In this document: positions 19,242-26,406 of the stretch, piece after piece | Layout: each line of letters starts with the position of its first letter | Position numbering within the stretch: position 1 is the stretch's first letter | DNA from: Planctomycetota bacterium | GTDB taxonomy: Bacteria > Planctomycetota > UBA1135 > GCA-002686595 | DNA: 64,000 nucleotides | Assembly (NCBI GenBank): GCA_029250885.1 | Contig: JAQXEK010000058.1 | Span: forward strand, 1 to 64,000 | Direction: 5' to 3' | Notes under the pieces: model-generated | Told to the model about the DNA's origin: nothing | Database searches by the model: none | The model's input: only the letters and a program-made list of their open reading frames with translations | Made by a program: the position numbers and the translations under genes

Positions 19242-19709
19242 TTAGGCCGGCTGGCTTTGGCCGCCGGACCCGAAGATCTCGGCCAGACGCTCTGTGCGGT
19301 AGTCAAAGACGCGATCAAGGTCCCGGCGAACAAAAAGCTCGTTGATCAGGCGGCCGCCATACATCGCGTACTCCACGTGGTCTCGGATCAGCGTGCCACC
19401 CTCGACCGCCTCGAACGTGTGGGTGTGGTGCCAGACACGGTATGGGCCCCGGACCTGCTCGTCTACGAAGCTATAAGGAGGGTTCCAGGTCGATATCAAG
19501 CTGGTCCATCCCATGGGGAACCCGTGCACTTTCAGGCGATAGCGTATCTGGCTCCCCTTACGCAGGGGGTCATCCGAGGCGTCCCGGATCTGAAAGCGAA
19601 GCCAGGGAGGCGTGATCGCCTCAAGGTTCTTGGGATTGCTAAAGAAGGCAAACACCTCCTTAAGAGGACGGGCGATGGCCAACTCGCGATCTAGGTGGAA
19701 GGTTTTCAT
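19242..19709 (-). CDS. SRPBCC (polyketide cyclase/START-like) family protein
   Basis: 155 aa. It opens with FHLDRELAIARPLKEVFAFFSNPKNLEAITPPWLRF, the canonical start of the SRPBCC ligand-binding fold, with W-SLISTWNPPYSFVDEQV and FEAVEGGTLIRDHVEY further on. Such proteins bind hydrophobic ligands in a helix-grip cavity; related ones often sit beside photolyase and DUF2867 genes. Its ATG (19709) lies only 10 nt past the -10 element of a sigma-type promoter at 19720-19747, so the mRNA may be leaderless. The divergent gene is the anti-sigma factor, which shares the palindromic -35 box. I infer membership of the sigma regulon; the ligand is unknown. Confidence 0.9.
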   Translation of the reverse strand: MKTFHLDRELAIARPLKEVFAFFSNPKNLEAITPPWLRFQIRDASDDPLRKGSQIRYRLKVHGFPMGWTSLISTWNPPYSFVDEQVRGPYRVWHHTHTFEAVEGGTLIRDHVEYAMYGGRLINELFVRRDLDRVFDYRTERLAEIFGSGGQSQPA

Positions 19710-19719
19710 TTCTCACGCT

Positions 19720-19747
19720 TCTTCGCAGATTTCACAGACTTGGATGC
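19720..19747 (-). promoter_or_regulatory. Predicted SigK-type promoter of the SRPBCC gene
   Basis: On the minus strand GCATCC (plus 19742-19747) is followed after exactly 16 bases by CGAAGA (plus 19720-19725). Its -35 hexamer overlaps that of the opposite promoter because both lie in the 12-bp palindrome TGGATGCATCCA (19741-19752). The gene's ATG is 10 nt past the -10 element. Confidence 0.75.
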
Positions 19748-19773
19748 ATCCATTGTCGCAACTCCGGCGAATT
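19746..19773 (+). promoter_or_regulatory. Predicted SigK-type promoter of the anti-sigma gene
   Basis: GCATCC (19746-19751), 16-base spacer, CGAATT (19768-19773). Together with the minus-strand copy it forms a divergent promoter pair centred on the palindrome at 19741-19752. Control of the anti-sigma gene by its own sigma factor would give negative feedback, the usual ECF arrangement. Confidence 0.78.
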
Positions 19774-19818
19774 GTGTTCCGCAGGCACTATGAAGAATAA
19801 TCAGACTAACCAACCGCG

Positions 19819-20607
19819 GTGTACGAGCCCTCAAAGGAGTTTCGGCACTCGGTCTCGCGTGGAGCGAATCATTTGAGTACCTCCACTACCTCCAAGCAGC
19901 GCCTGAATGAGCTCTTGGCCGATCGGGCCTTGGGTGAAGATGCTTCGAAAGACGATGAAAAGGATCTTGCCCGGCTTCTGGCCGAGTTCCCAGAGGTCGA
20001 CCCGGACTCTTACGCCATCGCCGCGGCAGCCATACACTTGGCACTTCTGGCTGCAAGGCTCGAAAGGCTCCCCAATCGCGTACGCCACCGCCTGCTGGGG
20101 ATCGCAAACTCGATCGCTGGTTCACGCCGGAGTCGGCCATCGCCAGTTCGGGGCCCATGGTTGGGCTGGGCTGCCGCGGCAGCGGCCACGCTCTTGTGGA
20201 TCGCCCAGCCCACGCGCTCGATAGGATCGTTCACGTTAGGTGAGGTCCAAGACGCTTCCGACTCGATCTCCATCGCCTGGTCCCCCACCGCGGATCCAGG
20301 CGGAGCCCTTGCTACAGGGAATGTCGTGTGGAGCGATCAGCTCAAGGCGGGCTTTATGTCCTTCGATGGCCTTCCGGCCAATGCCCCCGAAGAAAACCAG
20401 TACCAGCTCTGGATCTTCGACGCCGAGCGCCCAGCGGAGTACCCCGTGGACGGCGGTGTCTTTAACAGCACGGGAACCGCCTTTAGTGTCCCTATCGATC
20501 CCAAGATTGACGTCGAGAACGCAACCCTCTTTGCCATTACTTTGGAGCGCCCAGGCGGCGTGGTGGTCTCGTCGCGCGAACGGCTACTCTTGACCGCGAC
20601 ACCTTAG
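19819..20607 (+). CDS. Anti-sigma factor, RskA-like
   Basis: 262 aa from GTG 19819. A TTG at 19873 has a GGAG (19861-19864) 8 nt upstream and would give 244 aa; I consider either possible. The cytoplasmic N-terminal ~100 residues (RLNELLADRALGEDASKDDEKDLARLL ...) fit an anti-sigma helical domain, though no zinc-binding H-x3-C-x2-C is visible. A single transmembrane helix follows (GWAAAAAATLLWIA, ~residue 115-128). The periplasmic part carries the RskA C-terminal domain pattern: YQLWIFDAERP, then GGVF, then FAITLERPGGV. RskA proteins hold SigK-type sigma factors at the membrane and release them on regulated proteolysis. The gene ends tail-to-tail, 2 bp from the cobalamin-binding gene. Confidence 0.85.
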   Translation: MYEPSKEFRHSVSRGANHLSTSTTSKQRLNELLADRALGEDASKDDEKDLARLLAEFPEVDPDSYAIAAAAIHLALLAARLERLPNRVRHRLLGIANSIAGSRRSRPSPVRGPWLGWAAAAAATLLWIAQPTRSIGSFTLGEVQDASDSISIAWSPTADPGGALATGNVVWSDQLKAGFMSFDGLPANAPEENQYQLWIFDAERPAEYPVDGGVFNSTGTAFSVPIDPKIDVENATLFAITLERPGGVVVSSRERLLLTATP

Positions 20608-20609
20608 GC

Positions 20610-21668
20610 CTACTTGGCCGAGATCAGGGACTGACCAAAAGCCACTGCACTATCGGCATCGCTAGCAAAGGTATCAGCGCCTATATCCTTCCAAAGACCC
20701 TCTATGGCTGTGAAGGGGGCCCCTCCTACCAAAATAGGTAGGTCGGGCTGAAGGGTCCGAAGGGCTGCGATCGTCTCCGCTGCACTGCGTAGATTCAGCG
20801 CTTGGCCAACGGATAGAGCTACCATGCGAGGCGAGAATTCCTTTACGCCCATTACAAGATCGTTGGCCGGCATATTGGCCCCCAAGAAGATCGTCCGCCA
20901 CCCCTTCCCTTCAAATCGGTCGGCCACGAGCCGAGGTCCAATGTCGTGGAGGTTACCAGAGACGGACGCCAGCAAAACCGTGTGTCCGTTCTCCGGCTCG
21001 CTTACCATGCGCGAACGAAGCATCACAAGCACGTCCTCGACAACTCGAGAGCCAAAGTGCTCTTCGGCCACGTGACTCTCACCGATCTGCCACATGCGTC
21101 CGAGTTCATTCTGAACCTGGGTCACGACTTGGCTGTGCAGATCAGAAACCGAGGCTCCGCTGTCTACCGCGTCCCAGATCAGCTTCTCCGCACTGGAGCG
21201 TTTACCCTCTAAAACGGCCACGAGAAAGGCCTTGGCCAGTCTGTCAAAGGGCCCCACATGGGCGATACACGACTCAGGGGCAGGGATGGGCGACTCGAGC
21301 ATCTCCAGCGCGAGACCAAGGTACTCATCGGCCATGGGGCGCGCATCCGTGGGCAGGCTGTCGTTAAGTTCATCCCGCAGGCACGACAGGGTCGCGCGCA
21401 AGAGGTCGGTTGAGGCCTGGCGCGAGGCCAAGGTGGACGCGAGCCACTCCACGTCCAGCAGGAACACTTCGGGCCGTCCACAAGCTAAAGCCTCGGCCAG
21501 GTTACGCAATCGGACCTCAGTGTCGCTAACGAACTCGTTGAACCCAAAATGGTTCAGGGCATCGGCAACTTGGGGACTAGACTCACTTACGCGCAGCGCC
21601 GTACCGGCCGCGTAGGCCTTTCGCGTTGAGTCTAGAAGCGCTGCAATAAAAGTACCTTGGTCATTCAT
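20610..21668 (-). CDS. Stand-alone cobalamin-binding sensor protein with CarH-type W-x9-EH motif
   Basis: 352 aa. Residues ~1-130 are helical (RLRNLAEALACGRPEVFLLDVEWL ...) with no helix-turn-helix of the MerR type. Residues ~140-222 form the four-helix B12 'cap' domain, with Trp193 and Glu203-His204 in the W-x9-EH spacing that defines CarH-type adenosylcobalamin photoreceptors. Residues ~229-350 are the Rossmann-like B12-binding domain: NLHDIG with the lower-ligand His241 (the usual acidic residue two before it is Asn), LGANMPANDL, LSVGQAL and LVGGAPF. Neither a methyltransferase nor a mutase partner is encoded nearby, so a sensory role is likely. It is flanked by the anti-sigma and sigma genes, suggesting it modulates them by protein contact. 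Confidence 0.85.
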   Translation of the reverse strand: MNDQGTFIAALLDSTRKAYAAGTALRVSESSPQVADALNHFGFNEFVSDTEVRLRNLAEALACGRPEVFLLDVEWLASTLASRQASTDLLRATLSCLRDELNDSLPTDARPMADEYLGLALEMLESPIPAPESCIAHVGPFDRLAKAFLVAVLEGKRSSAEKLIWDAVDSGASVSDLHSQVVTQVQNELGRMWQIGESHVAEEHFGSRVVEDVLVMLRSRMVSEPENGHTVLLASVSGNLHDIGPRLVADRFEGKGWRTIFLGANMPANDLVMGVKEFSPRMVALSVGQALNLRSAAETIAALRTLQPDLPILVGGAPFTAIEGLWKDIGADTFASDADSAVAFGQSLISAK

Positions 21669-21827
21669 TGGATTACTCGACTTGATCCTGATTCCTACGG
21701 ACGCGCTTAGACTGCAGCGCTGGTTGATTCTGGCATGGACCGAACTGGCAAGGCATCGAACGTGCCTGTCGATGGTAGACGCGGCATCTTCTGGTTCTCG
21801 TAGTCACTTGGAGTTGCACCATTATAA

Positions 21828-22427
21828 TTAGCCGCCTGTTTTGCGCTGTTCTTCTAGGAGGGCGCGGACACGCTCGAGGCCACGGCGAGCGTGGCTCTTG
21901 ACCGTGCCCAAGGGGAGTTCGGTCACGGTAGCAATCTCGGTGTGGGTTAGCCCCTCCACGATGGAGAGACGGAGCACCTTCTGCTGGTCCGGATTGAGCT
22001 GCTCGAGGGCTTCCTGGGCCACACGGGCCTCGTCGGCAACATCAACAGCCTCGAGGCGCGATTCCTGTTGCGGGGTCTCTTCCTCAAGGACCTCGTGGGA
22101 TGGCCGGCGGCCCACCTTGCGGTTGTGGTCGATCGCCCTGCGCCTTGCGATAGTCGTAATGTAAGTCGACTCGGATGCGCGGCTGGGGTCAAAGCGCTCG
22201 GCTTGGCTCCAGATCTGGATGAAGATTTCTTGGACTAGATCTTCGGCTGCCTCAAGCGGAACCATACGCGATGCCACAGACCAGACAAGAGCTCCGTACT
22301 TATTGAGCAGCAGCGGCACTGCTGTCTTGTCACCGGCACCAACCCTCTCCAGGAGAGTGGGGGCCTCTTGGCCTATAGGCGGCGCGGTCGGATAATTGGT
22401 TTCAGTGGTCACGGGGTGGTGAGTCAA
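21828..22427 (-). CDS. ECF sigma factor, SigK-like
   Basis: 199 aa. Sigma region 2 spans ~residues 37-105: YGALVWSVASRM, the core-binding/-10 segment AAEDLVQEIFIQIWSQAERFDP, and TYITTIARRRAIDHNR. Region 4 spans ~142-195: LNPDQQKVLRLSIVEGLTHTEIA, then LPLGTVKSHARRGLERVR, the -35-binding helix-turn-helix. The pattern is of the group that includes mycobacterial SigK. The context agrees: RskA-like anti-sigma gene, fasciclin gene next door, and an overlapping set of lipid and redox genes nearby. No copy of the GCATCC/CGAA promoter precedes this gene, so basal expression may come from another promoter. The cobalamin sensor gene follows 159 bp downstream on the same strand. Confidence 0.93.
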   Translation of the reverse strand: MTHHPVTTETNYPTAPPIGQEAPTLLERVGAGDKTAVPLLLNKYGALVWSVASRMVPLEAAEDLVQEIFIQIWSQAERFDPSRASESTYITTIARRRAIDHNRKVGRRPSHEVLEEETPQQESRLEAVDVADEARVAQEALEQLNPDQQKVLRLSIVEGLTHTEIATVTELPLGTVKSHARRGLERVRALLEEQRKTGG

Positions 22428-22567
22428 GGAAGCGAGTAAGGCCTCTCTGTGTTCAGTATATGTTGCCTCCGCTACCGGGATCTAGACGCAATCGAGCGCA
22501 ATTCATTAATGCCTTGACCACTAGGGCGAGAAGTCCGGATTTTGACTTGGGAGTTTTATGAGTTCCT

Positions 22568-22595
22568 GCATCCACCCACGCGCTGGTGGCGAATG
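22568..22595 (+). promoter_or_regulatory. Predicted SigK-type promoter of the fasciclin-photolyase operon
   Basis: GCATCC (22568-22573), 16-base spacer, CGAATG (22590-22595). A transcript starting near 22602 gives a ~35-nt leader before the fasciclin ATG at 22637, and could run through the co-directional SOUL, DUF523 and photolyase genes to 27909. No second copy lies in front of those downstream genes. Confidence 0.75.
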
Positions 22596-22636
22596 TCTGG
22601 GTGAACCAACAAAACACCCTTTCCAAATCATTCAAT

Positions 22637-23968
22637 ATGAAGTTTCTTGCACTGACCCTAGCGGTCGCCGGCCTCTCAATGTTCTCGATCGCTGGCACCA
22701 CCGATTCCACGTCCACCTGCTCAACCGCCGTCAAGACCGCGCCGAAAGGCAGCATTGTCGAGACCGCAATTGCTAACGGTAACTTTACAACCTTGGCTGC
22801 CGCCTTGACCGCTGCCGACCTAGTCGAGCCGCTCCAAGGCAAGGGGCCCTTCACCGTCTTCGCCCCGACGGATGACGCCTTTGCCGCACTTCCCAAGGGC
22901 ACCATTGATTCTCTTCTCGAAAAGAGGAACAAAGGCACTTTGTCCACGATCCTGACGTACCACGTAGTACCCGGCAAGGTGCTTGCTGCCGACGCTGTCA
23001 AGCTGACAAGCGCCAACAGCCTAAACGGCCAAAGCTTTCCCATCGTGGCTAACAAGCGCGGCGTGACGGTCGGTGGCGCTATGGTGACCATGACGGACAT
23101 CGAGTGCTCGAACGGCGTGATCCATGTGATTGACACGGTCATGATGCCCTCGACCAAGAACGTCGTCGAGACCGCGGTTGCCGCGGGTAGTTTTACGACA
23201 CTTGCCGCAGCACTGGGAGCCGCTGATCTGGTGGACACTCTTCAAGGTGAGGGCCCGTTTACCGTCTTCGCCCCCACGGACGAAGCCTTCGCCGCTCTTC
23301 CCAAGGGTACGGTTGAGTCCCTTTTGCTGCCTGAGAACCTAGGCATGCTCACGGACATCTTGACCTTCCACGTGACAGCCGGCCGCCTGCCGGCATCGAA
23401 TGTGGTCCGCCAGTCGAGCCTCACCACGGTCAATGGCCAGCGTGTCTCCGTCGAAGTGAGCGACCGCGGTGTCCGCATCGGCGGGGCCATGGTCTCCGCA
23501 ACAGATATCCAGTGCACGAATGGCACCATCCATGTTCTAGATGCAGTCATGCTTCCCTCTACCAGCAACATCGTTGAGACTGCTGTCGAAGCCGGAACCT
23601 TCCAAACTCTCGCCGCAGCCTTAGGTGCTGGCGGACTGGTTGAAGTACTGCAGGGACCTGGTCCCTTCACCGTCTTCGCTCCCACCGACGATGCCTTTGC
23701 CGCGCTGCCCAAGGGCACGGTCGAGTCCCTGCTGCTTCCTGAGAACAAGGACCGCTTGGTCGCCATTCTCAAGAACCACGTCGTCTCTGGGCGTACCTAC
23801 TCTGATCAGCTCAGCAACGGCCGCGTCGCCACCATCAGTGGTACGAAGCTTGCCGTCAAGGTCGCCGATCAAGGCGTCATGATCGGCGCCTCCAAGGTAA
23901 TCAGTGCTGACATCGAAACCTCGAACGGCGTGATCCACGCCATCGACACCGTTCTCCTGCCGGAGTAG
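22637..23968 (+). CDS. Secreted fasciclin protein with three FAS1 domains
   Basis: 443 aa from ATG 22637; the frame continues 17 codons upstream but would run into the promoter's -10 element. Signal peptide: MKFLALTLAVAGLSMFSIAG. Three tandem FAS1 domains follow at ~39-171, 175-308 and 310-443, each with FTTLAAAL (or FQTLAAAL), GPFTVFAPTD-AFAALPKGT, a YHV/FHV/NHV block, and a closing NG-IHVIDTVMLP-type H2 motif. The repeats are highly alike, suggesting recent internal duplication. FAS1 domains mediate adhesion or bind hydrophobic ligands at the cell surface. The mycobacterial SigK targets MPT70 and MPT83 are also FAS1 proteins, so this is the expected flagship target of the adjacent sigma factor. 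Confidence 0.93.
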   Translation: MKFLALTLAVAGLSMFSIAGTTDSTSTCSTAVKTAPKGSIVETAIANGNFTTLAAALTAADLVEPLQGKGPFTVFAPTDDAFAALPKGTIDSLLEKRNKGTLSTILTYHVVPGKVLAADAVKLTSANSLNGQSFPIVANKRGVTVGGAMVTMTDIECSNGVIHVIDTVMMPSTKNVVETAVAAGSFTTLAAALGAADLVDTLQGEGPFTVFAPTDEAFAALPKGTVESLLLPENLGMLTDILTFHVTAGRLPASNVVRQSSLTTVNGQRVSVEVSDRGVRIGGAMVSATDIQCTNGTIHVLDAVMLPSTSNIVETAVEAGTFQTLAAALGAGGLVEVLQGPGPFTVFAPTDDAFAALPKGTVESLLLPENKDRLVAILKNHVVSGRTYSDQLSNGRVATISGTKLAVKVADQGVMIGASKVISADIETSNGVIHAIDTVLLPE

Positions 23969-24056
23969 TCCTCTCGGGCTACCGACTTATTCCTGATCTC
24001 TAAAGCGGGTTAGCTCTTCACCGAGCGCCCGCTGTCTTCTAACCAATCGATCTACC

Positions 24057-25379
24057 GTGTTGAACTCCATCTTCTTGCTCGCCATGACCATCGCCACTCC
24101 TCAGCCGACCGGGGACTTGAATCCTCTCACCCGCGCAAGTGACGTTTTGCGAGAGGCCGTCGCCATTGGCGGGCAAGCAAGAGATGCTGGAGGCACAGGC
24201 CTTGGTCCCATGGTCGAGGGCGCCGTAACCGCGAGGGATCTATTGGGCGAGTCTGCCATTGGCGACGCGATTGACGAGATCGTCACCGCGGGGCGGTGGC
24301 GCGGGGCCCTTCAGCCCGACTCTGCCTCCTACTGGCTCGAGTCCGAACTCAACGCTCTGATGAGCGACCTCGACTTCGAGCCTGTGCTCGAAGCCGAGCT
24401 GCCCCAGGGCTTCCCACTACCTACCCCCGTCAGAGAGATCGAGTTGAAGCAGTACCCTGCCTACCGGTCAGTCAGTGCTAATCTCGGTGGCGCTGGGTCG
24501 GGTGGCGCGTTCTGGAAACTGTTCGCGCACATCACGACGAACGATATCGCTATGACCACGCCGGTCGAGATGTCCTATAAGTCCGAGAGCGGCGTGCTTA
24601 GCGAAGCCAAGATGGCCTTCCTCTATGGTGACCCCGAGACTGGAGACGTAGGTCGTGCTGGCCTAGTTGAGGTCGAGGATGCCAACGCTGGCTGGGTTGT
24701 CAGCATGGGCTGCCGCGGGGTTGAAACCCAGGCCAAGCTGAAGCAATCCTATGGCTATCTGACCGCCTGGGTCGACGGGCAACCCGACCTTGAAGTGGGC
24801 GGGGACATGCGGGTTATGAGCTACAACAGCCCGATGGTCCGCGGCAACCAGCGCTACTTTGAGGTTCAAGTTCCCGTTCTGCGCAAGTCCACCCAGGTGC
24901 TGGACTTTGGCGACGAGCAGGCTGTCTCCAGTTGGAATATTGTGAATGACTCTGTCATGGGCGGTCGATCCACCAGCCAGATTTGGAGTACGGTTGACGG
25001 GACAGGGCTCTTCATTGGTAACGTGTCCCTGGAAAACAACGGAGGCTTTGCCTCGGTCCGATCCGGCCCGATGCCTGGGTGCCTCGAGGGAGCCTCACAG
25101 GTTACCCTTCGGCTCCGCGGCGATGGGCTGTCCTACAAGCTACGCATGTACACCGAAGACAATCCGGGAGTTGGCTACCAAGCTTCCTTTGAGACTAAAG
25201 ACGCTGAGTGGATCGAGCAGAGCTTCCAAGAGTCAGACTTCACGCCGATGTGGCGTGGACGGATCCTCTCGAATATGCCCGCCCTCAGCTTTGACCGCGT
25301 GGCCAGGCTTGGAGTGATCATCTCCGATGGCCAGAGTGGCTCGTTCCGGATTGAGCTTGACTCTCTCAACAAGCGCTAG
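24057..25379 (+). CDS. SOUL heme-binding/CIA30 fusion protein, exported
   Basis: 440 aa starting at GTG 24057 (a TTG follows directly). Hydrophobic start LNSIFLLAMTIATPQ suggests export. Residues ~1-100 are a helical segment of unknown type. Residues ~115-285 match the SOUL heme-binding family: VREIELKQYPAYRSVSA, FWKLFAHITTNDIAMTTPVEM, KMAFLYG, YFEVQVPV. Residues ~288-438 match CIA30 (complex I intermediate-associated 30): DFGDEQAVSSWNIVNDSVMGGRS, NNGGFASVRSG, LRLRGDGLSYKLRMYT. I do not know this fusion as a characterised protein. It lies 88 bp after the fasciclin gene and 16 bp before DUF523, so it is likely part of the same operon; SOUL proteins recur in photo-oxidative stress regulons. Confidence 0.85.
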   Translation: MLNSIFLLAMTIATPQPTGDLNPLTRASDVLREAVAIGGQARDAGGTGLGPMVEGAVTARDLLGESAIGDAIDEIVTAGRWRGALQPDSASYWLESELNALMSDLDFEPVLEAELPQGFPLPTPVREIELKQYPAYRSVSANLGGAGSGGAFWKLFAHITTNDIAMTTPVEMSYKSESGVLSEAKMAFLYGDPETGDVGRAGLVEVEDANAGWVVSMGCRGVETQAKLKQSYGYLTAWVDGQPDLEVGGDMRVMSYNSPMVRGNQRYFEVQVPVLRKSTQVLDFGDEQAVSSWNIVNDSVMGGRSTSQIWSTVDGTGLFIGNVSLENNGGFASVRSGPMPGCLEGASQVTLRLRGDGLSYKLRMYTEDNPGVGYQASFETKDAEWIEQSFQESDFTPMWRGRILSNMPALSFDRVARLGVIISDGQSGSFRIELDSLNKR

Positions 25380-25395
25380 AAAACCATCATTTCAT

Positions 25396-26400
25396 ATGGC
25401 ACCTGATACCGAGACAGACTTGCACCAGCGCAGCCGCTGGCACGACCCGGCCCTTCCCTTGCGGATCGGCGTATCAACCTGCCTGCTCGGCGAGGCGGTC
25501 CGCTATGACAAGGGCCACGCCAAGAACCGCTTCGTAACAGACACTCTGTCGCGCTGGTTTGACTTTGTTCCGGTCTGCCCGGAGGTCGAAGTCGGGATGG
25601 GAATCCCTCGCCCCACCATTCGCCTTGTGGAGAGGGAGGGCGAGGTACGACTAGTCGCTCCATCGACTGGTGAAGACTTCACCGACGTCATGGCCGCATA
25701 TGCGGAGAAGAAGGTCACGCAGCTGCAGAAGCTGGACCTGGACGGCTACATCCTAAAGAGCCGCTCGCCTTCCTGTGGCATGGAGCGAATCAAGGTCTAT
25801 CTGGAGAACGGCATGCCCGCCCAGACCAGCGACTCCGGCATGTTTGCCGCTGCACTCAAGCGGCAGTGGCCGGCCCTTCCCCTTGAAGAAGAAGGCCGGC
25901 TAAATGACCACCGCCTAAGAGAGAACTTTATCGAGCGCGTCTTCTGCAGGAACCGCTGGCGAGGCTTGGTGGCCAAGGGCCTGAGCCGGCGCAGCCTAGT
26001 GGAATTCCACACGGCCCATAAGCTGTTGCTGCTAGCTCACAACGAGGCCGCCTACCGCCGCATGGGCAAGCTCGTGGGTAGCGCAGGCACGATTCCCGAC
26101 CAAGACCTCTTCCAGCAGTACGAGCTTGAATTCCAGAGTGCGCTCAACACCAAGGCTACGGTTCGCAGGCATGTCAATGTGCTGCAACACGCCATGGGCC
26201 ACCTAAAGAACAAGCTTCAGTCTCGCCAGAAGCGGGAGATCCTAACCGCCATCCAGGACTTTGCCGATGGCATCCTGCCCTTGATCGTTCCGATGACCCT
26301 GATGCGCTATAACATCCGCCACTTCGACGTCGAGTACCTAATGGGGCAGCTGTACTTCGATCCGCATCCCAAGGAACTGATGCTGCGAAACCACGCCTAA
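25396..26400 (+). CDS. DUF523-DUF1722 protein (YbgA-like)
   Basis: 334 aa from ATG 25396; the longer frame would overlap the upstream gene by 53 bp. Residues ~20-160 are DUF523: LRIGVSTCLLGEAVRYDKGHA, FVPVCPEVEVGMGIPRPTIRL, YILKSRSPSCGMERIKVY, with conserved Cys residues. Residues ~195-315 are DUF1722 (YbgA): RSLVEFHTAHKLLLLAHNEAAYRRMGKLV. The two-domain form is commonly found directly before photolyase (phr) genes, as here (6 bp gap), and belongs to light/singlet-oxygen regulons in other bacteria. The biochemical function is not established. Confidence 0.93.
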   Translation: MAPDTETDLHQRSRWHDPALPLRIGVSTCLLGEAVRYDKGHAKNRFVTDTLSRWFDFVPVCPEVEVGMGIPRPTIRLVEREGEVRLVAPSTGEDFTDVMAAYAEKKVTQLQKLDLDGYILKSRSPSCGMERIKVYLENGMPAQTSDSGMFAAALKRQWPALPLEEEGRLNDHRLRENFIERVFCRNRWRGLVAKGLSRRSLVEFHTAHKLLLLAHNEAAYRRMGKLVGSAGTIPDQDLFQQYELEFQSALNTKATVRRHVNVLQHAMGHLKNKLQSRQKREILTAIQDFADGILPLIVPMTLMRYNIRHFDVEYLMGQLYFDPHPKELMLRNHA

Positions 26401-26406
26401 GAAACG

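Noticed and set aside
21669-21827. Possible riboswitch (cobalamin) upstream of the B12-binding protein gene
   Set aside because: The 159-bp gap is too short for a typical cobalamin riboswitch, and I found no B12-box-like conserved core.
22453-23238. Minus-strand frame of 261 codons over the fasciclin gene
   Set aside because: Repeats in it mirror the FAS1 repeats on the other strand; no independent support. It would also run through the promoter at 22568-22595.
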